Source: Evansella sp041820985 (lineage in GTDB: Bacteria; Bacillota; Bacilli; Bacillales; Salisediminibacteriaceae). Taken from it: DNA of 64,000 bases. Positions 52,403-62,039 of the stretch are shown here, piece after piece (position 1 is the first letter of the stretch; each line of letters starts with the position of its first letter). The stretch lies in contig NZ_JBGUAU010000022.1 in assembly GCF_041820985.1 (NCBI RefSeq), positions 1-64,000 of the forward strand. Reading direction: 5' to 3'. Below the pieces are notes generated by a model that had not been told where the DNA came from, did no database searches, and saw nothing but the letters and a program-made list of their open reading frames with translations. A program made the translations under genes and the position numbers.

Positions 52403-52592
52403 AGAGTTCATTCGGTTTAGATACGAGCCGAAACAACCGTTAATAGAAACAGAGGTTTCTTTGGTTGTAGAAGTCTAATTGAACATACATGAGTTCCTTT
52501 ATGTTGTAACTAGAAGAGTTCTAGTGCTTCCAGAGAGTATGGGAGAAGTGTGTAAGTAAATTAGAACCCCGCTCCTTTAGGTGTGGGAGTAT
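52381..52592 (+). mobile_element. Right end of the TnpB element with candidate omega-RNA
   Basis: Successive hairpins: ACCCAT/ATGGGT (52381-52396), TTCGG/CCGAA (52411-52432), ACAACC/GGTTGT enclosing AGAAAC/GTTTCT (52433-52468), ACTAGAA/TTCTAGT (52509-52525), and a terminal CCCGC-CC/GG-GTGGG hairpin (52568-52587). TnpB guide RNAs overlap the 3' end of tnpB and the right end, so this region fits. The left end is missing. Confidence 0.6.
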
Positions 52593-53401
52593 CAGTAAGT
52601 GCTTGTAGCACGGATGATTCAAAAGGAACGATTGTATTTGGGGAAACATCTTGGACAAGTACAGAAGCACCTACGAGAATTGCTATGCAAATTCTTGAAG
52701 AAGCGGGTTATGAGGTGGAGGTTACGTTACTCGATCAACCAGTAATCTTTCAAGGTTTAGGAGATAAGGAATTGCATTTCTTTATGGATGCTTGGCTTCC
52801 ATACACAGAGGAAGCACTTTGGGCAGAATATGAAGATACGTTACAATTGGTAGCGACTAGCTATGAAAATGTTCCTTTAGGTTGGGTAGTATCAAGCTAT
52901 GTGGAGGGAAATAGTATTGCAGAATTAGCTGGAAAAGCTTCTGAATATGACGGAGAAATAGTTACGATCGGTGAAGGTGCAGGAATTGTAGAACTTTCGA
53001 AAAATGTGTTAGAAGATCCTAATTACGACTTAGACGGATTTGAACTAGTTCCCACAAGTGAGGCTGCTATGTTAAGTGTGCTAGAAACAAAGATTAACCG
53101 AGAAGAACCATTTATTATTACGGGATGGCGTCCACACTCCATGTTCTCTCGACACGACCTAAAGTTTTTAGAGGATCCAAATGGTCACTTTAACTACGAT
53201 AACGTATATGTACTTTCCTACCAAGGTTTAGAGGAAGAGTATCCAGAGGCGTTTGAAATTATGTCTCGTTGGAGTATAGAAGTGGAAGATTTAGAAGCAA
53301 TGATGTATGAGTACGAACATAACAATGTTCCATTTGAAGAATCTGCAACACAATGGATCGAGAATAACCGTGAAAAAGTAGATCAAATGCTAGGGAAATA
53401 A
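52583..53401 (+). pseudogene. Glycine-betaine ABC transporter substrate-binding protein (OpuAC), signal peptide lost
   Basis: The frame begins inside the TnpB element's end hairpin (GTG 52583) and within a few codons reads VSACSTDDSKG, the lipobox and mature start of an OpuAC-type lipoprotein. The hydrophobic signal peptide has been replaced by insertion sequence. The rest (about 265 residues) is intact, with FGETSWTSTEAPTRIAMQIL, FFMDAWLPY and TGWRPHSMF containing the tryptophans that bind quaternary amines. Without a signal it cannot be exported. No promoter, permease or ATPase gene is adjacent. Confidence 0.8.
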
Positions 53402-53417
53402 TAGAAGGAAAAAACAT

Positions 53418-53458
53418 AGAGCAGTTAGAATAGGGGGAATCCTTACTCTTTCTGCTCT
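53418..53458 (+). terminator. Probable terminator after the betaine-binding gene
   Basis: AGAGCAG pairs with CTGCTCT across a long loop with a short T tract. Weak. Confidence 0.45.
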
Positions 53459-53652
53459 TTGTACGTATATTTGTTCGTAGTTTATCAATCTAAAGCAAAC
53501 ATTTCCTGAGTTATCATTCCAATACTATGTTAAAATATAAGAATAATTTAGTGAGTGGAGAGTAAATCAATGAGCAGAATGATTTCCTCTCCACTTTCTA
53601 TGTAGAAGTTAGAATTAATAGGAAACGAAACTACAGTGAGATTTTTATAGGA

Positions 53653-54843
53653 GTGAAAAAGAGAGTGAACAAAAAAGACATAGCAAATATTCGAAAACAA
53701 TTTAAAGTAGATAATGATTTACTGAAAATCCACGATATTTTTAACGTATATATAATGAAGGAAACTAGTGAAATTTATCATCATCAAAGCCAACCTTTCG
53801 AACTTCTTGAGCAAGACCAAAAAGAGATTTTTATGAATAGCTTTAAAAAATTATTAAGTGGCAATTTGGATGAAAAGTTATTTGAGTTAAGATTTAAGCG
53901 TGATGTAGAAGACAGCAGCCAGCTTATTTTGCATCAAGGATTATTAAGTAGCGATGTAGAGGGATGGAAAGAACAAATGCTTCGCATCGTTGATAAAATG
54001 CTAAAGGATCGTCAATTCGAAATGGATATCGTTGTTACGTTTATCCGCGGCGAATATCTTAAACCGGTGAAGGCTCGAAATGATGAGACAGAAGAAAGTG
54101 ATCGAGATGCAGTTTATAATCATTCCTTTATTTTAGGTAGTATTAATAAAACACAAGAGCCGAAAAAAGAACTATTATTTGATTATGTAGAGAGACAGTT
54201 TAAGTATAATATTGTTGTGGATCCAATTATTAATCTTACTGTACCGGTGGGGGGATTTCTCTTCCCTTGTTTTACAGATAACTCAGCAGATGTGAACCAC
54301 GTTCTCTATTCGTCAGGAAAAGCATATGAGCTGGATTATCAGTTCATAGAAGATGTGCTCAATGGTGAGGATACCATGACTGCTCAAGATGACAAGATAG
54401 TGTTTGAGGAAATTGTAAAGGATGTAACGGGTGGAAAACTAAATACTGCTACTCTATCGAATGTGTATGAAGAAATTAACCGTGTTATTGAAGAAAATGA
54501 AGAGGAAGAGATGCCGAAACTGAACTACAAAGATGTAGAACGTGTGTTAAAGGTAAGTGGGGTAAAAGATGTAGATACGGAAAAAGTAGAAGCGGCTTTC
54601 CAGAAAGTTATTGATGACGATAAATATGAGTTTAAAGCTAGCAGTGTTATACCGAAATATAACTCTAAATCTATTAAAATCGATACAAAAGTGGCTAAGA
54701 TTTCCATTAGTCCACAAGATTTACGATATGTAAAACAGATTAATTTTTATGGAAAACGATACCTTATGATTGAAGTAGAGGAAGATACGGTGATTGAAGG
54801 GTTCACGATGATTCCAGAAGCGTTTGATGGAAGTGGGGAGTAG
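53653..54843 (+). CDS. DUF4317 family protein
   Basis: 396 residues, soluble. The N-terminus MKKRVNKKDIANIRKQFK and the motifs LLFDYVERQF, GGFLFPCFTDNSADVNHVLY and VIPKYNSKSIKI are those of DUF4317, a Firmicute family of unknown function. The start is GTG at 53653 or 53665, with an AGGAG site between 4 and 12 bases before. No membrane or enzymatic motif is seen. Monocistronic. Confidence 0.85.
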   Translation: MKKRVNKKDIANIRKQFKVDNDLLKIHDIFNVYIMKETSEIYHHQSQPFELLEQDQKEIFMNSFKKLLSGNLDEKLFELRFKRDVEDSSQLILHQGLLSSDVEGWKEQMLRIVDKMLKDRQFEMDIVVTFIRGEYLKPVKARNDETEESDRDAVYNHSFILGSINKTQEPKKELLFDYVERQFKYNIVVDPIINLTVPVGGFLFPCFTDNSADVNHVLYSSGKAYELDYQFIEDVLNGEDTMTAQDDKIVFEEIVKDVTGGKLNTATLSNVYEEINRVIEENEEEEMPKLNYKDVERVLKVSGVKDVDTEKVEAAFQKVIDDDKYEFKASSVIPKYNSKSIKIDTKVAKISISPQDLRYVKQINFYGKRYLMIEVEEDTVIEGFTMIPEAFDGSGE

Positions 54844-55001
54844 TAAAGAGTGGGGAGATGTAAAGGAAAGGATTAAGGTTAATTCTAAGTATCACTTTAG
54901 CCTTGATGTTACCAATTATCATGGGAGGTACTGCTCATAGAAAAGGGTTTTAATAACTTTAAGGGTGCTCTTTCCTATGGAATAATTTAAATAGGCACAC
55001 T

Positions 55002-55036
55002 AAAAAGCACCGCATTCATTTGCGGTGCTTTTTTTA
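55002..55036 (+). terminator. Strong intrinsic terminator
   Basis: AAAAGCACCGCA pairs with TGCGGTGCTTTT around TTCATT, with seven T. It ends the DUF4317 transcript. Confidence 0.9.
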
Positions 55037-55146
55037 GTAATTGATTGGTGTTTAATTAATTATGTTAATAATACTTGACTAAATGTTAACTATACTTTAC
55101 ATTATGTATAGAAAAGTTAACGTGCAGTGTTGGAAAGGAGTTAAAG

Positions 55147-55359
55147 ATGCTTCGAAATCGAGTGAAGGAATTAAGAGCTAGGCATGGTTTTTCTCAAACA
55201 GAGCTAGCGAATCGAGTTGGAGTCACAAGGCAAACAATTGGTTTTATTGAGAAAGGCGAATTTTCACCATCAATTACATTATCTTTGCGAATATCGAAAG
55301 AACTACAAATAAAAGTTGATGAATTATTCTGGTTGGAAGGGGAGGATTTTAATGAGTAA
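55147..55359 (+). CDS. XRE-type helix-turn-helix regulator
   Basis: A 70-residue single-domain repressor. The HTH reads FSQTELANRVGVTRQTIGFIE (split here across residues 15-35), followed by the conserved KGEFSPSITLSLRISKEL. Such short Cro-like regulators in Bacilli are typically paired with a membrane protein that they control. The next gene's ATG (55352) overlaps its last codons, so the two are translated together. GGAAAGGAG ribosome binding site. Confidence 0.92.
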   Translation: MLRNRVKELRARHGFSQTELANRVGVTRQTIGFIEKGEFSPSITLSLRISKELQIKVDELFWLEGEDFNE

Positions 55360-56098
55360 TAAAGACTTTCGTGTACAGGTTCCACTATGGAACATTGCAT
55401 TGTGGATTGTATTGATGATTTGGACTTATGGGGTTGCTCATGCGGTAGATATGATAATTAGTGATTTTGAAGGGGTATATGTAGTCTCAGATAACGGTCT
55501 CCAAATAAATTGGCATGTTCCAGGAATGCTGTCCATTATCATCGGTACATTCTTGTTATTAGTATTCTTTGCTACTTACTTCCTAAAAATAAGACGCTAT
55601 AACGAGAAAAACCCAAATAATAAGGTAGGCACCTTCACTTTCATAAAGCCAGGGGAATTTTTAGAAGATGACGAAATGCTTCGTCAAGTAACTGAAAGCG
55701 CAACTAAAAAGGTATACATTTTATACTCTCAGGCATTACCGTTGCTTATATTCTTCATTGTGATTTTTCCACTTGAACGCTATGTATATGTAGTGATGAT
55801 AATCTTGTTATTAATTGTTCATAATGCTTTGTATTACCTTGAGATTAGAAGATTCTTATCTGGTGACTATAACCTAAGCACTAAAAGGAAATCCAGAAAC
55901 AACAGGCTCCAAAAAGTATTCACCGTATTTTTAATACTTGCGTTTATTCTTGCTATTGCTATTCCAATTGGTCGAATCATACAGATTGAAATCAACCACA
56001 GTGAAACTTTACAAGAATTCGAGGCTTGTATTAAAGAAGGAAGAACAGCGACAATGGAGTACGAGGAGAATGGTTTTGCATCTGTTGAATGTGAGTGA
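55352..56098 (+). CDS. Membrane protein paired with XRE regulator
   Basis: 248 residues from ATG 55352, which follows GGGGAGG and overlaps the regulator's stop by eight bases. Five hydrophobic segments are predicted, two near the N-terminus (NIALWIVLMIWTYGVAHAV, SIIIGTFLLLVFFATYFL), two central and one before the extracytoplasmic C-terminal tail. The tail contains two Cys. No family named with confidence; DUF2178/DUF3169-type partners of XRE proteins are similar in layout. Confidence 0.75.
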   Translation: MSNKDFRVQVPLWNIALWIVLMIWTYGVAHAVDMIISDFEGVYVVSDNGLQINWHVPGMLSIIIGTFLLLVFFATYFLKIRRYNEKNPNNKVGTFTFIKPGEFLEDDEMLRQVTESATKKVYILYSQALPLLIFFIVIFPLERYVYVVMIILLLIVHNALYYLEIRRFLSGDYNLSTKRKSRNNRLQKVFTVFLILAFILAIAIPIGRIIQIEINHSETLQEFEACIKEGRTATMEYEENGFASVECE

Positions 56099-56186
56099 AA
56101 ATAATAATTGAGTTAGAGAAGAAAGCTATATAATGTAGAAGGTTAAGGGGTTTTAATAATACATTTAGCGATAAGGAGAATTTACC

Positions 56187-56630
56187 TTGGAGTTTAAACT
56201 ATTAGAAAAAAATGATGTAACTAAATGTACGGAAATATTTATTGAAGTATTCAATGATGAGCCTTGGAATGATGAATGGACATTTACAAAGGCTAAAAAA
56301 TATTTACTGAGTTTTTACCAGACACCTGGATTTTTAGGCGTTTTAGCTGTAGAAAACGACGAAATTCTAGGCTTTATTTTAGGAGTAAATAGAGTATGGT
56401 GGAGCGGAGATGAGTTCTTTATTAATGAAATGTGTGTAAAAACACAATATCAAAATAAGGGTATTGGAAGAGCGATGTTAAATCATTTAATAAAAGAGCT
56501 TCATAGCAGTAATATAAGTAACATTATACTTCTCACAGATAGAGGTATACCAGCCGAAGAATTTTATAAGAAAAATGGTTTTGAAGAAATAGAAAGAATC
56601 ATTTTCTTGCATAAGAACATCAAACTATAG
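56187..56630 (+). CDS. GNAT family N-acetyltransferase
   Basis: 147 residues starting with TTG 56187 behind ATAAGGAGAA. The acetyl-CoA loop is QYQNKGIGRAML (residues about 89-100), preceded by the beta-strand FFINEMCVK, and the C-terminal FYKKNGFEEIERI is the classical GNAT motif B. The acceptor is unknown. Monocistronic. Confidence 0.9.
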   Translation: MEFKLLEKNDVTKCTEIFIEVFNDEPWNDEWTFTKAKKYLLSFYQTPGFLGVLAVENDEILGFILGVNRVWWSGDEFFINEMCVKTQYQNKGIGRAMLNHLIKELHSSNISNIILLTDRGIPAEEFYKKNGFEEIERIIFLHKNIKL

Positions 56631-56671
56631 TTATAGAGGTAGATTCATTTTTATTAGATAAGAAAAGACAA

Positions 56672-57094
56672 ATGTTAGAATTCATAAAACCAATTATTGA
56701 TATAAAACTAACTCAAATTGTGAAAGAATGTACTTCAACTAACTGGAAGGGTTAGCACAAGAAGCTGTCGCTGCTCTTATAGAAGAAACGGGGAGCATTC
56801 CTGTAATTAAAGAAATTTATATTTTGTAGAGTAATTTGAAACACATTTTTATTTGTTTCGTCTATTCTTTTAAGCGGGAAGAAGTGAATTGAAAACCACG
56901 CTTTCTATTGGAGATTATTGGGTGCATTTTATTTCAAAACATAAACACACTTGGGAACTCAGGAGTAAAGTAGAGTAATGAAATATTATTTATTGCTGAA
57001 CATTATTCGGTACAAAATTGGTTATAAAAAGGGCAAGCTTGTTAAACAAACCGGTGTTGTCGATGTGGTGCGATCGGGGAGCATGCTTCAGTAA
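56672..57094 (+). other. Degenerate region with gene scraps
   Basis: The 56631-57366 gap holds short, start-less or interrupted frames of protein-like composition. Examples are LAQEAVAALIEETGSIPV (to TAG at 56829) and a 38-codon frame at 56978-57094 ending QTGVVDVVRSGSMLQ. They look like remnants. I find no terminator or RNA of note. Confidence 0.35.
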
Positions 57095-57366
57095 GTATAT
57101 GTGATTATTATCGAACGTAGCAGTTTAATTAAACAAGAAAAGTCTATATTCTTCTTAGTAATTAAATTCTTTTTTGTAATAACCCTTTTAAACAATTATG
57201 GTAAATTATGTTAATGATAATAAAGATTGATAGCAATGTACTTCAACTAATGTAAGCAGATTTGTGGAAGAACTTTAAGATAATGATTCACATTAGGAAA
57301 TGAATACAAAGTAAAGCAATTAATACATTGCACTGAGTAAGGATAGATGAAATAGTTGATGCTTCT

Positions 57367-58599
57367 ATGTTTTTAAAAAAAGTTCATGAAAGTATGGGTA
57401 TATTTATGGATATAAAAACATTATGGAATTTAAGGGTTCAGGAATTTTATAGAAAAATATTCAGGTACTATTCAATAATTGGTGCGAATGTTGTTTATTT
57501 TTTTCTGGTCATTGGTAGTATCTTTATTTATTATTTTAATTTATTTCTTCAGTGGATACCTCCTCAGATATCTGTTGAAGTAATTTTATCCCTATTTATT
57601 ACTATCTTTTTGATGCAAACGAACGTTCGTACTTTTGTTAAAAGCCCAGATATATTATTTTTGTTGGCATTAGAAGTGAAATTAAAGTCGTATTTTATTA
57701 AATCACTTGTATATAGCTTTGTTATTGATGTTATTAAGTTGCTTAGTTTAATTACCGTTTTATTATCCCTATTTGTACACGGAACTAATATAAATTTTCC
57801 CATCTTTATTTTAATCGGGGGGATTGTTTTTTATAATATTTTAATGAAGTGGACGGAACAATGGTTAGAGAACCGTGTACAATTTGTTTTACATAGGTTA
57901 AATAGGGTTTTTTCAATATATTTAATGTGTTATTTTCTGTTTAAAAATGACTGGATTTTTGAACTTGTTTTAATGGGTGTAAATTTCGCCTATTTAATTT
58001 ATTTTATAGGAAAAAAAAGAAACCTGAATTGGGAGTGGCTAATAGTTGAAGAAGAAACTGCCTTATTGAGAAACTTTAAATTTATTAATATTTTCATGGA
58101 TGTTCCCAATCTTAAACGTTCTTTTCGGAATAGACGTTTGCTCACTATGATTGTGAAAAGGTGTATCCCATATAGTCAGAGTAGTACATTCGTTTATTTA
58201 TACTCGCACTTGTTTGTAAGATATAATGATTACTTTTACCTTTCTCTAAGACTAACTGTAATTGGCATATTTGTTAATTATGCTATGCCGACAAGTGGAT
58301 GGATTTTTACTCTCCTAATTTTATTTGCGACTGGATTTCAAGTGATTCCTTTACAACATGAAATTAAAGAAAGTGTACTACTTTATCCTATTTCTAAAGC
58401 CCAGATGAATGATTCTTTCTTAAAGTTTGTCTTGGTTATATTATATGCACAATTTTTTATTCTCTATTTCGCTCAGTTCATTCATACTTCTAATGCTGAA
58501 ATATATTATCTTGTAATTGGATGTTTATTTGTTTATCTATTTGTATATTTCTTTGTATCAAAGAGAGTGGATGTCTCAGGAAGTGCCTTTAAAGAATAA
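57367..58599 (+). CDS. EcsB-family ABC transporter permease
   Basis: 410 residues (B. subtilis EcsB has about 408) with roughly eight or more hydrophobic segments. The family marker FKFINIFMDVPNLKRSF is clear. EcsB pairs with the ATPase EcsA and influences secretion, competence and intramembrane proteolysis. No EcsA gene adjoins, so this is an orphan paralogue. Its AT-rich, Phe/Ile/Tyr-rich composition differs from neighbours. The start may lie at an internal ATG (57394 or 57406) since no clear ribosome binding site precedes 57367. Confidence 0.8.
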   Translation: MFLKKVHESMGIFMDIKTLWNLRVQEFYRKIFRYYSIIGANVVYFFLVIGSIFIYYFNLFLQWIPPQISVEVILSLFITIFLMQTNVRTFVKSPDILFLLALEVKLKSYFIKSLVYSFVIDVIKLLSLITVLLSLFVHGTNINFPIFILIGGIVFYNILMKWTEQWLENRVQFVLHRLNRVFSIYLMCYFLFKNDWIFELVLMGVNFAYLIYFIGKKRNLNWEWLIVEEETALLRNFKFINIFMDVPNLKRSFRNRRLLTMIVKRCIPYSQSSTFVYLYSHLFVRYNDYFYLSLRLTVIGIFVNYAMPTSGWIFTLLILFATGFQVIPLQHEIKESVLLYPISKAQMNDSFLKFVLVILYAQFFILYFAQFIHTSNAEIYYLVIGCLFVYLFVYFFVSKRVDVSGSAFKE

Positions 58600-58619
58600 C
58601 GTGATATTCAACGCTAACG

Positions 58620-59200
58620 GGTGCAATCTGTTTTTGTCAATATTATAGTGAGCCATAGTGATCACTTCAAAAGTGAGCCACTTAATATATATTCCACCTC
58701 CCAGTAATGGGGAAGGGTGGAAGTTGGAGGAGGAGTGTTGGCCCAGGGAGGGCCAACACTCCTCAAACTTTTCGCGCCGAATTACCCCTCCTCATTTTGC
58801 TTCATACTTTGTCTAAATCGATAAGATTCACCCAGCTCATCGATAATGATTACATCAAATTTGAGCCACTTCTTGTCTAAAGAGGTAAGCTTATGCTCAT
58901 CTTTAGCCATATAGCAATTCCTCCACTAATTCAGCTGCTGTGATAAACTTAACTCTTTAACCATTCTGAATCATTTCGATGCCTAGTCCAGTAGCCAAAT
59001 GCTACTTTCCTGTGCCACTGGAACCAAGAAATATTATATTTTCTTTCTTATCTACAACCTCTCCTTTGGATATTTTTAATAAAACACGATAATAACAGCA
59101 AAAAATGCTAAACAAACTAGCTTACAATTTGTTTAGCGTTTTAGGGTACAATTTGAATGTTTGCGATAGGAAATGGAACTCCTTAGTATTAGATAACATT
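58620..59200 (-). mobile_element. IS21-family relic with decayed istB
   Basis: On the minus strand NIIFLGSSGTG (from near 59045) and VIIIDELGESYRF (from near 58855) match the Walker A and B regions of IstB ATPases, with stops and frame changes between. GTGAGCCA repeats at 58651 and 58671 and a TTTGCGATAGGAAATGGAACTC block at 59158 resemble IS ends. No istA remains. The element separates the EcsB gene from the DUF58 operon. Confidence 0.7.
58731..58764. terminator. Perfect hairpin inside the IS21 relic
   Basis: AGGAGTGTTGGCCC pairs exactly with GGGCCAACACTCCT around a 5-6-base loop. On the plus strand it is followed by CAAACTTTT. It may be the terminator of the lost element. Confidence 0.6.
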
Positions 59201-59296
59201 TTTTTTGCATATTTTTACAAAAGTACAAGTGTAAAATGTTAAAATACTTTGTATGACGAATATTTAGAACAATTTCTATATTATAAGGGGAGCGGT

Positions 59297-60208
59297 ATGA
59301 AGCAAGAGTTTAATAAACCAAAAGGATTTGGGGAAATTTTAGACTTAACCTTTTCATTGAGTAAGAAAAACTTTGTCAACTTTTTTAAGATTTTTCTGAT
59401 TCTCTTAGGACCAATCTTTATTTTGGAAGCGATCATTAGATGGTATGCTGGCGCTAGTTTAGTGAGAGATTTCAGTGAAGGTGCAACTTGGATTGATCAA
59501 ATAATAGCAAGTTTTGATGATACGGATATCACCGTTGATGGTAATTGGGGTGATGATTTATGGATTGGTGTCGTCAATTTCTTTGGACTTTTTTTATATC
59601 CAATTGCCTATGCTGCAATCGTCTTAGCAGTGAACCAGATTAGAAAAGGAGAGGAATTTACGGTTGGTCCAATCATAAAAAAAGCGTTTTTTCGCTTCTG
59701 GCCAATCATCGGTAGTAGTATTGTTTATTTTCTCATTTTTCTAGGGTTACTAATTGCTTTTATTGTAGCTATTGCTATTTTTGGCTTTATGAGTATTGTA
59801 GCAAATCCTTTTGTCGGTATGTTAATGATTTTCTTACTTGGCATTGGTGCTTTCATTGGAGGTGGTTACCTATTAACTCGTTGGAGCTTTTATCTAGCTT
59901 CGGTCGTACTAGAAGATGAATTGGTAGGGATATCTAGAAGCTGGAATTTAACTAGCAATCGTGGATGGATACTTCTTGGTTTATATATTGTTTTCACGTT
60001 AATTATTACGATTATTAGTACGGTAGTTGAACTGACATTTGTTGCTCTTTTAGGTTATAGTGTGTTGTTATTTACGATTACTAATGTGGTGTTATTGATA
60101 ACTACAATGATTTTTTCCGTTGGTTATTCGGTTATGTATTTCGATCTAAAAACAAGACATGACGCCGATGATATAAAAGATATGCTCAATGATTATGAGA
60201 ATAAGTAA
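59297..60208 (+). CDS. Multi-pass membrane protein, first gene of the DUF58 operon
   Basis: 303 residues from ATG 59297, which has AAGGGGAGCG upstream. A longer frame starts at 59249 without a site. Six or so transmembrane helices are predicted. The N-terminal KPKGFGEILDLTFSLSKKNF and the later WNLTSNRGWILLGLYIVF resemble the glycerophosphodiester phosphodiesterase membrane domain/DUF975 group. It precedes DUF4129, DUF4350, MoxR and DUF58 genes, an arrangement linked to membrane or wall-associated MoxR systems. Function unknown. Confidence 0.75.
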   Translation: MKQEFNKPKGFGEILDLTFSLSKKNFVNFFKIFLILLGPIFILEAIIRWYAGASLVRDFSEGATWIDQIIASFDDTDITVDGNWGDDLWIGVVNFFGLFLYPIAYAAIVLAVNQIRKGEEFTVGPIIKKAFFRFWPIIGSSIVYFLIFLGLLIAFIVAIAIFGFMSIVANPFVGMLMIFLLGIGAFIGGGYLLTRWSFYLASVVLEDELVGISRSWNLTSNRGWILLGLYIVFTLIITIISTVVELTFVALLGYSVLLFTITNVVLLITTMIFSVGYSVMYFDLKTRHDADDIKDMLNDYENK

Positions 60209-60243
60209 CGGCCTATTCCCGTGGGAAAGCAAGGTGATGGTTC

Positions 60244-60879
60244 ATGTCCGATCAAGGAAGGCATCGGCTTGAGGAGATTTTAAATGGAAGTGAATACCAA
60301 GTATATTACGATGAGTCACAAGGATTCATAGAAACGTTGTTTATTAGAATACGAGACTGGTTTATAGATGTCCTATCAGAACTTTTTCCGTCTTTGGCAG
60401 TCTCGAATGGGGTATCTGGAACGGTGCTTATTCTAGTCATCATTCTGATTCTTGTCGTTTTAGCTGTCGTTCTGGTTAAGGTTGGTCTAAATGTAAAACG
60501 TAATCGAACCTTCCGTGAAAATAAGCCGCTTCAAAACATGGATGAGATGAAGTGGTCCTATCAAAAACATATGGAGGAAGCGAAGAAGCAGGAGAATATG
60601 AAAGAGTATACTCTAGCTACACGACACATGTTCCTTGCACTCCTGTTATATTTTCATGAGATTAACTGGCTAGAGGCTAAAATTTGGAAAACCAACTGGG
60701 AGTACTATGAGGAGCTGAGACAGGTAGACAAAACAGGGGCAGAACTTTTCTTTCAATATGCACTGTTATTTGATCAAGTGACTTATGGTGAAAGAATTGT
60801 AGAAAAAGAAGAGTATATGAAATATAGAATAGAAGCAATGAAGTGGTTAAATAACCAACATCAGATTGTAGATAAATAG
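60244..60879 (+). CDS. DUF4129 domain protein
   Basis: 211 residues. One transmembrane helix (about residues 60-82, VSGTVLILVIILILVVLAV) separates an outer N-terminal part from a cytoplasmic DUF4129 domain with HMFLALLLYFHEINW and ALLFDQVTYGE. DUF4129 is usually found fused or next to transglutaminase-like proteins in MoxR-DUF58 operons. ATG has a GCAAGGTGATG site. The DUF4350 gene follows after 11 bases. Confidence 0.85.
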   Translation: MSDQGRHRLEEILNGSEYQVYYDESQGFIETLFIRIRDWFIDVLSELFPSLAVSNGVSGTVLILVIILILVVLAVVLVKVGLNVKRNRTFRENKPLQNMDEMKWSYQKHMEEAKKQENMKEYTLATRHMFLALLLYFHEINWLEAKIWKTNWEYYEELRQVDKTGAELFFQYALLFDQVTYGERIVEKEEYMKYRIEAMKWLNNQHQIVDK

Positions 60880-60890
60880 GAGGTGAGAGC

Positions 60891-62039
60891 TTGGAGAAGG
60901 TGTTTCAATATAAACAGATATTCTTATGGATCATCGTACTGCTCGTTTTTTTTGGTGTGAGCTATTTCGGTTTTCCAAAGCAACCGCAGGAATATCCACC
61001 GTACGTATCCACGTCTCCATCTCCTAGTGGTGTTAAAGCGATGTATACGTATTTGGAGGAAGAGAATGGGGAGGTGTATAGGTGGTACCGTGAGCCATCT
61101 CATTTAGTTTCGGCAACGGAGGCAAGTCAACTACTTATCATGGTAGAGCCTTATTTCGTCCCGACTTCCGAACAGATGATCTCCTATGAGGAATTTATGC
61201 GTAAGGGAAATACAATTTTACTCATGAGTGAAAACCCTGTAGGTATGTTTGATATCAGAATAGAGTATGGTGTTCCGTCAGAATTAGAAGAAGAATATTC
61301 AAATGTGTATCAAAATGGAAAAGAGTTAAAAGCCATGATACCTTCCTATATCCGTCTGCAAACGAGGGAAGAAGATGAGATCCTCCTTACTGATGATGGA
61401 GGTACATTGGCATTTAAGCGTACATATGGAGATGGGAAGTTAATTGTAATTAATTCTCCTCAGTGGATGATGAACAGAGCTATTTTAGATTATGATCATG
61501 TAACACTCCTATTATCGTTGATCAACAACGAGGGAATGAAAGGTATAGATGCGATTCTTTTTGACGAATACGTACATAATCAAGGGAATGCAGCGACGTT
61601 GATGACCGTGTATCCAAAGTGGTTTTTACTCGTTATGCTTCAAGGAGCTATATTAACACTTTTATGGCTTTGGTATCGTGGAAAAAGATTTGGTCCGATC
61701 CTTACTGCTCGGGAAGATACGGTTCGCTTTAGTGATGAAGGAATAAATGCCATAGCAGCTTGGCATTTAAGAGGACGTCTGTATAAAGACTCTATTGCTA
61801 CACAAGCGGATTATGTTAAATTAGCGATGCAGGAGCGTTGGGGGATTTCTTATACGAAAGATTGGCGGGAAATCAGCAATCAACTTGAAGATAAATGGCA
61901 TGGCAAGACAAACAAGGATATACAACTATTTCTTGATAATTTAACGAATTTGTTGAAGAAAACGAATGTAAGTAAACAAGAATATATATTGTGGGCTAAA
62001 CGATTAGAGGAATTAAGAAAAGAGGTGGAGGAAGGATGA
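60891..62039 (+). CDS. DUF4350 domain protein
   Basis: 382 residues starting with TTG 60891 behind an ideal TAGGAGGTGAGA. An N-terminal transmembrane helix (about 8-26) precedes the DUF4350 region, with STSPSPSGVKAMYTYLEE and DEYVHNQG. A second membrane helix (about 245-263, MLQGAILTLLWLWYRG) leads to a cytoplasmic tail. The family is of unknown function but is a constant partner of MoxR and DUF58. Its TGA overlaps the ATG of moxR as ATGA, so translation is coupled. Confidence 0.88.
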   Translation: MEKVFQYKQIFLWIIVLLVFFGVSYFGFPKQPQEYPPYVSTSPSPSGVKAMYTYLEEENGEVYRWYREPSHLVSATEASQLLIMVEPYFVPTSEQMISYEEFMRKGNTILLMSENPVGMFDIRIEYGVPSELEEEYSNVYQNGKELKAMIPSYIRLQTREEDEILLTDDGGTLAFKRTYGDGKLIVINSPQWMMNRAILDYDHVTLLLSLINNEGMKGIDAILFDEYVHNQGNAATLMTVYPKWFLLVMLQGAILTLLWLWYRGKRFGPILTAREDTVRFSDEGINAIAAWHLRGRLYKDSIATQADYVKLAMQERWGISYTKDWREISNQLEDKWHGKTNKDIQLFLDNLTNLLKKTNVSKQEYILWAKRLEELRKEVEEG

